This document shows positions 41,565-48,325 of a DNA stretch of 48,325 nucleotides, piece by piece. Each line of letters begins with the position of its first letter. Positions within the stretch are counted from its first letter, which is position 1. The notes under the pieces are model-generated. The model saw only the letters and a program-made list of their open reading frames with translations. It did not search any database and was not told the DNA's origin. The position numbers and the translations under genes are program-made. Source of the stretch: Quadrisphaera sp. (GTDB taxonomy: Bacteria > Actinomycetota > Actinomycetes > Actinomycetales > Quadrisphaeraceae); NCBI GenBank assembly GCA_029257185.1, contig JARICT010000053.1:1-48325 (forward strand), in the 5' to 3' direction.

Positions 41565-41587
41565 AGCGCGCACAGGGAGGTGCTGCC

Positions 41588-42604
41588 ATGGTCGTCACCA
41601 TCCGTGATGTCGCGCGCCGCGCCGGCGTAGGTCAGGCCACGGCCTCGCGAGTGCTGACGGGCTCCGGGCCGGCGTCTGCCGGCGCCCGCGAGCGCGTCCT
41701 GGCCGCCGCGCACGAGCTGGGCTACAGCGTCAACCGGGTCGCCCGGTCCTTGCGGACCTCGCGCACCGACACCATCGGCCTGCTCATCTCCGACGTCCGC
41801 AACCCCTTCTTCGGCGAGCTCGCCCACGCGATCGACCACGCCGCCGCCCAGCACGGCATCGCGGTGATCACCACGAGCACCGACGAGCGCGCCGACCGGC
41901 AGGCCAGCGCCCTCGAGGCCCTGGTGAGGCAGCAGGTCGACGGGCTCCTCGTGGTCCCCCAGGGCGGCGCCCCCCTCGCCGGGGTCCCCTCCGGGCTGCC
42001 GCTCGTGCTGATCGACCGCCGGGTCGAGGCCGCCGGCGCTCCGGTCGTGCAGTCCGACAACGCCGGCGGCGCCCGGACGATGGTGGACCACCTGGTCGAC
42101 GTCGGCCATCGCGACATCGCCGTGATCTCGGGGCCGCAGTCCACCTCGACCGGGCGGGAGCGCCAGCAGGCGATCGTGGGCCGGCTGCGCGAGCGCGGGT
42201 GCCCGCCGAGGCCGGAGTGGGTGCTCGAGGGGGACTTCCAGCTGGCCAGCGGGCGCGCCGCGGCGTCACGGCTGATGAGCCGGGCGCACCGTCCCACCGC
42301 GGTCTTCGCCGGTGACAACCTCATGACCGTCGGCGCGCTGATCGAGGCCAGGGAGCGCGGCGTGAAGATCGGTCGGGACATGGCTCTGGTCTCCTTCGAC
42401 GACACGGACTGGTTTCCCGTCGTCGACCCGCCCGTCACGGCCGTCGTCCAGGACGTGCCGTCCCTGGGTGCTTCGGCGTTGAGCGCGCTGCAGGCGCTCG
42501 TCGCCGGCGAGACCACGCCCGACGTGGTGGTGCCGACGTCCCTGGTGGTCCGCGGTTCGTGCGCGCTGCCCCGTCCCACGAGCGCTGCGAGGAGTGCCTC
42601 ATGA
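41588..42604 (+). CDS. LacI-family repressor (RbsR-like)
   Basis: A 338-residue LacI regulator. The N-terminal helix-turn-helix and hinge are TIRDVARRAGVGQATASRVL and VNRVARSLRTSRTDTIG; the periplasmic-binding-like sensor domain follows (LISDVRNPFFGELAH, then LIDRRVEA, VSFDDTDWFPVVDPPVT). The sensor is probably for ribose or a related sugar because rbsACBD-type genes follow. GGGAGGTG precedes ATG 41588. The stop overlaps the transporter ATPase by ATGA, so the repressor is part of its own target operon. Confidence 0.92.
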   Translation: MVVTIRDVARRAGVGQATASRVLTGSGPASAGARERVLAAAHELGYSVNRVARSLRTSRTDTIGLLISDVRNPFFGELAHAIDHAAAQHGIAVITTSTDERADRQASALEALVRQQVDGLLVVPQGGAPLAGVPSGLPLVLIDRRVEAAGAPVVQSDNAGGARTMVDHLVDVGHRDIAVISGPQSTSTGRERQQAIVGRLRERGCPPRPEWVLEGDFQLASGRAAASRLMSRAHRPTAVFAGDNLMTVGALIEARERGVKIGRDMALVSFDDTDWFPVVDPPVTAVVQDVPSLGASALSALQALVAGETTPDVVVPTSLVVRGSCALPRPTSAARSAS

Positions 42605-44106
42605 CAGAACGACCGCTGCTGGAGCTGAGGAACGTCACCAAGACCTTCGGCCAGGTGACGGCGCTGGACGGGGTGAACCTCCCCGTCAGGGCCGGGCACG
42701 TGCAGGTGGTGCTGGGGGAGAACGGCGCCGGCAAGTCCACCCTGATCAAGATGATCGCCGGGGTGCACGAGCCCACGTCCGGCGAGGTCTACGTCGACGG
42801 TGAACAGGTGCGCATCAGCAGCACGGCCGCCGCCGAGGCCCTGGGCATCTCCACCATCCACCAGGAGCTCAACCTGGTCCCCTCGATGTCCGTGGCCGAG
42901 AACGTCACCCTGGGGCGCACGCCGCGGCGCTTCGGCCTCGTCGACCGGGCGCGGATGCGCCGCACCGCGAAGGAGGCGCTGGAGCGCATCGGCCTGGACG
43001 TCGACCTGGACCGCAAGGTCGGCACCCTGGGCATCGCTCGCCAACAGCTCGTCGAGATCGCCAAGGCCCTGAGCATCGACGCCCGCATCGTGGTGCTGGA
43101 CGAACCGACGGCGGCTCTGACGCGCACGGAGATCGAGGACCTGTTCACCGTGATGCGGGAGCTGCGCGAGCGCGGCGTCGGCATGGTGTTCATCAGCCAC
43201 CACCTCGACGAGATCGCCGAGATCGGGGACTCGGTCACCGTCCTGCGCGACGGGGCCTTCGTGGACGAGGTGCCCGCGAGCACCCCGGAGCCCGAGCTCG
43301 TGCGCCTGATGGTGGGGCGCAGCATCGACCAGCTCTTCCCCCGCCGCACCACCGCGCGCGGCGAACCCCTGCTCCAGGTGGAAGGTCTGACGCGCACGGG
43401 CCACTACGAGCAGATCGACCTGACCGTGCACGCCGGCGAGGTCGTCGGGCTCGCCGGCCTGGTCGGGGCGGGGCGCACCGAGGTGCTGAGGGCCATCGCC
43501 GGCGCGGACCCCTACGACGCGGGCACCGTGCGGGTCGACGGTGACGTCATCACCCCTCACAGCGTGAAGGACGCGGTCGCGGCCGGCGTCGGGCTGGTGC
43601 CGGAGGACCGCAAGACCCAGGGGCTGGTCCTGGGGGCCGCGGTCGAGGACAACCTGGGCTACGCGACGCTGCGGAGCTCCTCGCGCGGCGTCCTGGCGGA
43701 CCGCAAGGGCCAGCACCAGCGCGCGGAGGAGATCTCCGAGCAGCTGCAGATCCGCCTCCACGACGTCCGCCAGCCCGTGGGCTCCCTGTCCGGGGGCAAC
43801 CAGCAGAAGGTCGTCTTCGGGCGGTGGGTGCTCGCGAGGTCGAGCGTGCTGCTCCTGGACGAGCCGACCCGGGGCGTCGACGTCGGCGCGAAGGTCGAGA
43901 TCTACGAGCTCATCAACCGCATCACCGACGCGGGCGGCGCCGTGCTGCTGGCCTCCAGCGAGCTGCCGGAGGTCCTCGGGGTCAGCGACCGCGTCGTGGT
44001 CATGTCCGGGGGGCGCATCGCCGGTGAGATGCCCGCGTCCGAAGCAACCCAAGACGCCGTGATGACCCTCGCGGCCAAGGAGGTAGAGCCCGATCATGTC
44101 CACTGA
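42601..44106 (+). CDS. rbsA: Sugar ABC transporter ATPase (RbsA-like)
   Basis: A 501-residue protein with two ABC domains. The first has Walker A GENGAGKSTLIK (about 39-50), a reduced signature (LGIARQQLVEIAKAL) and VVLDEPTAALT. The second has a non-canonical P-loop GLVGAGRTEVLRAI, the signature LSGGNQQKVVFGRW and LLLDEPTRGVD. This asymmetry is normal for carbohydrate uptake type 2 transporters of ribose, xylose and galactose. GAGGAG precedes the ATG. Confidence 0.94.
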   Translation: MTERPLLELRNVTKTFGQVTALDGVNLPVRAGHVQVVLGENGAGKSTLIKMIAGVHEPTSGEVYVDGEQVRISSTAAAEALGISTIHQELNLVPSMSVAENVTLGRTPRRFGLVDRARMRRTAKEALERIGLDVDLDRKVGTLGIARQQLVEIAKALSIDARIVVLDEPTAALTRTEIEDLFTVMRELRERGVGMVFISHHLDEIAEIGDSVTVLRDGAFVDEVPASTPEPELVRLMVGRSIDQLFPRRTTARGEPLLQVEGLTRTGHYEQIDLTVHAGEVVGLAGLVGAGRTEVLRAIAGADPYDAGTVRVDGDVITPHSVKDAVAAGVGLVPEDRKTQGLVLGAAVEDNLGYATLRSSSRGVLADRKGQHQRAEEISEQLQIRLHDVRQPVGSLSGGNQQKVVFGRWVLARSSVLLLDEPTRGVDVGAKVEIYELINRITDAGGAVLLASSELPEVLGVSDRVVVMSGGRIAGEMPASEATQDAVMTLAAKEVEPDHVH

Positions 44107-45079
44107 GACGTCCACGCGGAGCACGTCGCCCGCACAGGGGCCGACCGCTCGCCAGCGAGCCGGGGCCCTGCTCTCCAACAACGGCGCCCTGGTGGGGCTG
44201 GTCGTCGTCTGCGTCGCGATGTTCATCGCGACGCCCAACTTCCTCACCAGCCGCAACCTGCTCAACGTGGGGGTGCAGGCCTCCGTGGTCGCCATCCTCG
44301 GTTTCGGGCTGACCTACGTCATCATCGCCGCCGGCATCGACCTCTCGGTGGGCAGCGTGGCGGCGCTGTCGGCCGTCGCGTCCGGGTGGATCGTCGCCAG
44401 CGGCATCCCGGGCGTGCTCGGGCTCGTCCTCGGACCGCTGATCGGCATGCTGGCCGGCGCCGTGAGCGGGCTGGCGGTCGCCTACGGGAAGCTGCCGAGC
44501 TTCATCGCCACCCTGGCCATGCTCTCCATCGCCAGGGGGCTCACGCTGGTCATCTCCGAGGGGCGGCCGATCTCCATGCCGCCGGCGATCAGCTGGCTCG
44601 GCTCGGACCTCGGACCAGTCCCGGTGCCCGTCCTGGTCATGCTCGTCATGTTCGCCATCACCGCGTTCGTGCTGAACCGGACCGTCTTCGGCCGGTCGCT
44701 GTACGCGCTCGGCGGCAACGCCGAGGCGGCTCGCCTGTCGGGGCTGCCCGTGCGCAAGCTCACCGCCGCCGTCTTCGCCCTCAGCGGCCTGTTCGCCGGC
44801 ATCGCCGGCATGGTCCTCGCCGGCCGGCTCTCCTCGGCACAGCCGCAGGCGGCCGTGGGTTACGAGCTCGACGCCATCGCGGCCGTCGTGATCGGCGGCG
44901 CCAGCCTCGCCGGTGGCCAGGGCCGCGCCACGGGCACGCTGATCGGCGCCCTGGTGCTGGCCGTCATCCGCAACGGGCTGAACCTGCTCAACGTCTCCTC
45001 GTTCTGGCAGCAGGTGGTGATCGGGCTGGTCATCGCCGTGGCCGTCGGGATCGACGTCCTGAGACGGCGCACCGGCTGA
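44096..45079 (+). CDS. rbsC: Sugar ABC transporter permease (RbsC-like)
   Basis: A 327-residue permease with roughly eight to ten membrane helices. GFGLTYVIIAAGIDLSVGSV is the family signature, and ALGGNAEAARLSGLPV is the cytoplasmic coupling loop (EAA-like). The short N-terminal tail is Thr/Ser-rich. It overlaps rbsA by 11 bases and is followed 67 bp later by the binding protein. Confidence 0.93.
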   Translation: MSTETSTRSTSPAQGPTARQRAGALLSNNGALVGLVVVCVAMFIATPNFLTSRNLLNVGVQASVVAILGFGLTYVIIAAGIDLSVGSVAALSAVASGWIVASGIPGVLGLVLGPLIGMLAGAVSGLAVAYGKLPSFIATLAMLSIARGLTLVISEGRPISMPPAISWLGSDLGPVPVPVLVMLVMFAITAFVLNRTVFGRSLYALGGNAEAARLSGLPVRKLTAAVFALSGLFAGIAGMVLAGRLSSAQPQAAVGYELDAIAAVVIGGASLAGGQGRATGTLIGALVLAVIRNGLNLLNVSSFWQQVVIGLVIAVAVGIDVLRRRTG

Positions 45080-45146
45080 CACGACGCACCGCCTGACCGA
45101 CCCACCAGACCCACCGTCCTTCGACCACCTGCAGAGGATCATCACC

Positions 45147-46100
45147 ATGACCACATCGTTCGCCCGCCGTTCCCTGACCGTCGCCGTGGCGGCGACGCTC
45201 GCGCTGAGCACCGCCGGCTGCAACCGCGGCAGCGACTCGGGCGCCGGGGGCGAGGGCGGCCAGCCGACCATGACGCTGGCCGTGTCCACGCTCAACAACC
45301 CCTTCTTCGTCCAGCTCAAGGACGGCGCGGAAGCCGCGGCCGAGGAGGCCGGCGCCCAGCTCGAGGTCTTCGACGCGCAGAACGACGCCTCCACCCAGCA
45401 GAACCAGCTGGCCAACGCGTCGACCCAGGGCGTCGACGCGGTGCTGATCAACCCGGTCGACTCCGAGGCGGCCGGCGCTGCCGTCGCGCCGGTGATCGAC
45501 GCCGACATCCCCGTCATCGCCGTGGACCGCACCGTCGAGGGCGCCGAGGTGACCACGCTGGTCAGCAGCGACAACGTCGCCGGAGGCGTCCAGGCGGCCG
45601 ACGCGCTGGCCGCGGCGATCGGTGAGAAGGGCACCGTCGTCGTCCTGCAGGGCGTCGCGGGCACCTCCGCCAGCCGGGAGCGCGGCGAGGGCTTCACCCA
45701 GGGGATCGAGGAGTACCCGGACATCGAGGTCGTCGCCGCCCAGCCGGCCAACTTCGACCGCACCGAAGCGCTGAACGTGACGACCAACCTCCTGCAGAGC
45801 CACCCCGACGCCGTCGGGATCTTCGCCGAGAACGACGAGATGGCTCTCGGGGCGGTCCAGGCGCTGGGTGACCGCGCAGGTGCGGACGTCTCCGTCGTCG
45901 GCTTCGACGGCACCGACGGCGGCCTGGAGGCCGTCGAGGCGGGCACGCTCAGCGCCACCGTCGCCCAGCAGCCCTCCGAGCTGGGCCGGGTCGCAGTGGA
46001 GAAGGCCCTGGAGGCCATCGACGGCGCGGAGCTCGACGCAGAGACGTCCGTCGCCGTGACCACCGTCGACGAGAGCAACGTCGCCGACTTCGCCCCGTGA
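45147..46100 (+). CDS. rbsB: Sugar-binding lipoprotein (RbsB-like)
   Basis: A 317-residue periplasmic-binding-protein-fold lipoprotein: signal peptide with lipobox STAGC (C25), a Gly/Ser/Asp linker, then LAVSTLNNPFFVQLKDGAEA and IPVIAVDRTVEGAEV, VLQGVAGTSASRERGEGF, GIFAENDEMALGAVQAL. Several of these resemble ribose-binding protein (NNPFF, VDR, GxSAxRERxxGF, NDEMALGA), so D-ribose is the best guess. AGAGGA lies before the ATG. Confidence 0.92.
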   Translation: MTTSFARRSLTVAVAATLALSTAGCNRGSDSGAGGEGGQPTMTLAVSTLNNPFFVQLKDGAEAAAEEAGAQLEVFDAQNDASTQQNQLANASTQGVDAVLINPVDSEAAGAAVAPVIDADIPVIAVDRTVEGAEVTTLVSSDNVAGGVQAADALAAAIGEKGTVVVLQGVAGTSASRERGEGFTQGIEEYPDIEVVAAQPANFDRTEALNVTTNLLQSHPDAVGIFAENDEMALGAVQALGDRAGADVSVVGFDGTDGGLEAVEAGTLSATVAQQPSELGRVAVEKALEAIDGAELDAETSVAVTTVDESNVADFAP

Positions 46101-46134
46101 GCCCGCTCACGACGCTGGTCGACGCGGTGTCGGC

Positions 46135-46527
46135 ATGAAGCGCGGAGGCATCGTCAACGCCGCGCTGGCCGGGCGGTGCGCCGCCCTCGGCCACACCGAC
46201 CAGGTCGCGATCGCGGACTGCGGGCTGCCGCTGCCCGCCGGCGTCACGGTGGTCGACCTCTCCCTGGTGCGCGGCATCCCGAGCTTCGTCGACGTGCTCT
46301 CGGCACTTGTGGGAGAGCTCGTCATCGAGGAGCACACCGTGGCCGAGGAGGCCGCCGGGACCGTCGTCGAGGCGTGGGTCGCGGACCAGGCGGACGGCCT
46401 CGGCCGCGCCCGGACGGCGTCGCACGAGGAGCTGAAGCGTCAGCTCGCCGCCTGCAGGCTCATCGTGCGCACCGGCGAGGCCACACCGTTCGCGAACGTG
46501 ATCCTTCGCTGCGGGGTGTCCTTCTGA
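46135..46527 (+). CDS. rbsD: D-ribose pyranase
   Basis: A 130-residue RbsD/FucU-family mutarotase that converts ribopyranose to the furanose used by ribokinase. MKRGGIVNAALAGRCAALGHTD with the catalytic histidine (H20), IADCGLPLP, and the C-terminal TGEATPFANVILRCGV are the conserved parts. It confirms ribose as the likely substrate of the operon. No rbsK is found in the window, so phosphorylation must be done elsewhere. Confidence 0.94.
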   Translation: MKRGGIVNAALAGRCAALGHTDQVAIADCGLPLPAGVTVVDLSLVRGIPSFVDVLSALVGELVIEEHTVAEEAAGTVVEAWVADQADGLGRARTASHEELKRQLAACRLIVRTGEATPFANVILRCGVSF

Positions 46528-46874
46528 TGGTTCCCGCATCCATCGACGGCAAGGTCTTCGTCGGGGTGAGCAACAGCGGTGCGGGTGACGTCGACGCCTC
46601 GACCCGGTTCACCTACCACCAGGACGGCCGCTCCGTCTGGGCGGAATACTCCGGCGGCCTGGTCGAGCGCGGGCACCTGGTCGGTTCGCGCGACGGCGAC
46701 GAGCTGGCGTTCCGCTACGTCCACCTCGACACCGAGGGGCGGACCGCCAACGGTCGGTGCACCTCACGGATCACCGTTCTTGTCGACGGCCGGATCCGCC
46801 TGGAGGAGGACTGGGCCTGGGAGTCGCGCGAGGGCTCCGGGCGCAGCGTGGTGGAGGAGCTGGACGTCACCTGA
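46527..46874 (+). CDS. Small uncharacterised protein of the operon ('N-acetylglutamate synthase'-labelled family)
   Basis: A 115-residue, probably all-beta protein: DGKVFVGVSNSGAGDVD, then FTYHQDGRSVWAEYSGG, ERGHLVGSRDGDELAFRYVHL, and LVDGRIRLEEDWAWES. Firmicute homologues of this pattern are commonly labelled N-acetylglutamate synthase in databases (recalled), but no acetyltransferase fold is visible, so I regard that name as doubtful. It starts in TGATG overlap with rbsD and is therefore cotranslated; a sugar-related binding role is only a possibility. Confidence 0.75.
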   Translation: MVPASIDGKVFVGVSNSGAGDVDASTRFTYHQDGRSVWAEYSGGLVERGHLVGSRDGDELAFRYVHLDTEGRTANGRCTSRITVLVDGRIRLEEDWAWESREGSGRSVVEELDVT

Positions 46875-46893
46875 GCGCTGTCGGTCCGCCCCG

Positions 46894-48294
46894 TCAAGCC
46901 CGTGGCTGCGGCCAGGCCGGCTCGTCGTCGAGGTAGCCGCTGATCAGCTCTGGCCAGGCCAACGGCCGGCCGTCGAGGCGGCCGGGAGGCGGGGTCGCGC
47001 TGACCCGCCCGTGGCGCGAGGCGATGCTGACCGCGCGCTCGGCCGTCGCGCGCGGCGCCGCACCCGGCGCGGGGCGCGGGGCGTCCAGCAGCCAGTGGGC
47101 GGTGCGGGCCAGCGACAGGGTCCGCACGTGAGTTCCCCCTTGCGTCCGCTGCCGGCGCAGCCCGTCCAGCGCAGCGGCGGCCGCGAGGTAGCCGGTGCCG
47201 TGGTCGAGGACCTGGCAGGGCAGGGCCCCAGGCACCTCGCCGTCAGCCTCGGCCGCGGCGACCCCGCTGGCGGCCTGGACGATGCTGTCGAACCCGCGCC
47301 GCTCGGCCCACGGCCCGCGGTGCCCCCACGCCGACAGGCGCACCACCACCACCCCGGGGTGACGCACCGCCAGCTCCTCGTCGGTGAGCCCAAAGCGCTC
47401 CAGGGACCCGGGGCGGTAGCCGCACACGAGCACGTCGGCGCCGGACAGCAGCTCGTGCAGGCGCCCCAGCCCGGCGGGGGTGGCCGCGTCGAGGCGGGCG
47501 CTGGCCTTGGCCAGCAGGGTGTCGGCCACCTCGCCCTCGCGCAGGTCGAGGCGGGTGGGCGGGTCCAGGCGCAGCACGCTGGCCCCCAGGGCTCCGAGGT
47601 AGCGGGTGCACACCGGGCCGGCGATCACCCTGGTCAGGTCCAGCACCCGCACCCCGTCCGCCGGCGACGACCCCGCTGGCCGACGACGGGCGGGCGCGCC
47701 GGGCAGCGCGCGGTGGCCCACGAGGTCCTCGCCGGCCACGGCGCGGCCCTGCTCACCCTCGGCCCACCGCTGCCGGCGGCGCACCGCCGCGGCGACGCCC
47801 CCGTGGGCGAAGACCCGCTCCTCCACCAGCGACGCCGGCAACGCGGCCAGGGCGTGCGCGACGGCGTCGCGCACCGCCCCCTCCTCGTCGCCGGGGCGCT
47901 CGCGCACCTCCAGGGCGGCCAGCAGCGCCGCGCGGTGCCAGGGGTAGTTCGCGTGCGTGCGCACCCACCCGTCAGCGGCCGGCCAGAACCTGGACAGCAG
48001 GGCGAAGGACGCCGGGGCCGGGCGCCCGTCCACGGCGAACCTCCGCTCGCTGGTCACCGCACGGGCCACGTGCTCCCGCTCCACGCTGACGCCCACCGGC
48101 CGCGAGCCCGCCGCCGACGCGTGCAAGGCCGCCGCGCTGAGCAGGGCGGCGCCGACGGACGCCACCGCCACGTCCTCGGTGGGCAGCACCGAGGGCAACC
48201 AGCCAGACGCTCCGTCGACGCGCAGCCGCGGTCGCGGCACCTCGCCGCCGGTGACCGCCCGCCAGGCCACGTCCACCACGTCGTCGCCGGTCAC
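46894..48294 (-). CDS. Family III CoA-transferase (CaiB/BaiF-like), 5' end possibly outside the window
   Basis: A protein of at least 466 residues with the CoA-transferase family III core VLDLTRVIAGPVCTRYLGALGASVLRLD (near residue 210) followed by DVLVCGYRPGSLERFGL and VRLSAWGHRGPW. The first 200 residues form a truncated second CaiB-like half, so this is the two-domain type. It moves CoA between carboxylic acids; the substrate is unknown. The GTG at 48294 has no good ribosome-binding site, and the frame stays open to the window end (reading RLCFAGE before it), so the true start may lie beyond 48325. It is convergent with the ribose operon, 19 bp apart. Confidence 0.85.
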   Translation of the reverse strand: MTGDDVVDVAWRAVTGGEVPRPRLRVDGASGWLPSVLPTEDVAVASVGAALLSAAALHASAAGSRPVGVSVEREHVARAVTSERRFAVDGRPAPASFALLSRFWPAADGWVRTHANYPWHRAALLAALEVRERPGDEEGAVRDAVAHALAALPASLVEERVFAHGGVAAAVRRRQRWAEGEQGRAVAGEDLVGHRALPGAPARRRPAGSSPADGVRVLDLTRVIAGPVCTRYLGALGASVLRLDPPTRLDLREGEVADTLLAKASARLDAATPAGLGRLHELLSGADVLVCGYRPGSLERFGLTDEELAVRHPGVVVVRLSAWGHRGPWAERRGFDSIVQAASGVAAAEADGEVPGALPCQVLDHGTGYLAAAAALDGLRRQRTQGGTHVRTLSLARTAHWLLDAPRPAPGAAPRATAERAVSIASRHGRVSATPPPGRLDGRPLAWPELISGYLDDEPAWPQPRA

Positions 48295-48325
48295 CTCACC
48301 AGCGAAGCACAGCCGTCCGCAGATA

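Noticed and set aside
41722-44295. 857-residue ORF on the minus strand opposite the LacI and RbsA genes
   Set aside because: Antisense shadow; both plus-strand proteins have complete motifs.

Overview
The window is 48.3 kb of very GC-rich (well above 70% by eye) actinobacterial chromosome. GTG starts are common, there is a WhiB regulator, a BldG-type STAS protein and a minimal actinobacterial Tad pilus locus, and several genes look leaderless. From memory, the order whiB4 - two ArsA-like ATPases - RidA - crp - nth - NUDIX - marP - holin - acs - ssd - tadABC - pilins - helicase is that of Mycobacterium tuberculosis Rv3681c to Rv3649. The order helicase - bldG - hppA - methyltransferase - topA - tmk - holB - secreted hydrolase is that of the Streptomyces coelicolor SCO3540-SCO3550 region. 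A Kineosporiales-like or related actinomycete fits, but I cannot name the genus.

Left part (1-33004), conserved core: redox and stress regulation (WhiB, ArsA pair, Crp), base-excision repair (Nth), a NUDIX hydrolase, the periplasmic protease MarP, small membrane proteins, acetyl-CoA synthetase, Tad pilus assembly with tiny pilins, an MrfA-like helicase, BldG, a proton-pumping pyrophosphatase, a methyltransferase, a PAP2 phosphatase, topoisomerase I, a SigK/RskA-like pair, thymidylate kinase, DNA polymerase III delta prime, a lipoprotein alpha/beta hydrolase and tRNA-Thr(CGT).

Right part (33005-48325), accessory content with no such synteny: an odd hypothetical gene, a VapBC toxin-antitoxin pair, a six-gene coupled operon (amidase, PxpA/LamB, biotin carrier, biotin carboxylase, KipI/PxpB, KipA/PxpC), a DUF3800 gene, and a ribose-type transport operon (LacI regulator, RbsA, RbsC, RbsB, RbsD and a small uncharacterised protein). 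A family III CoA-transferase runs to the window edge.

Most interesting signals: (i) two TCCACAG boxes exactly 31 bp apart occur upstream of both tad transcription units; (ii) the six-gene operon is a fully split urea-carboxylase-like machine combined with PxpA and an amidase, with a divergent KipI subunit; (iii) a perfect 8+8 bp palindrome lies at the presumed start of that operon, next to what may be the remnant of a regulator; (iv) many genes have a TAnnnT-like hexamer 6-8 nt before the start codon, implying leaderless mRNAs; (v) an RsiG-like coiled-coil protein lies between crp and nth, in the same window as bldG and whiB.
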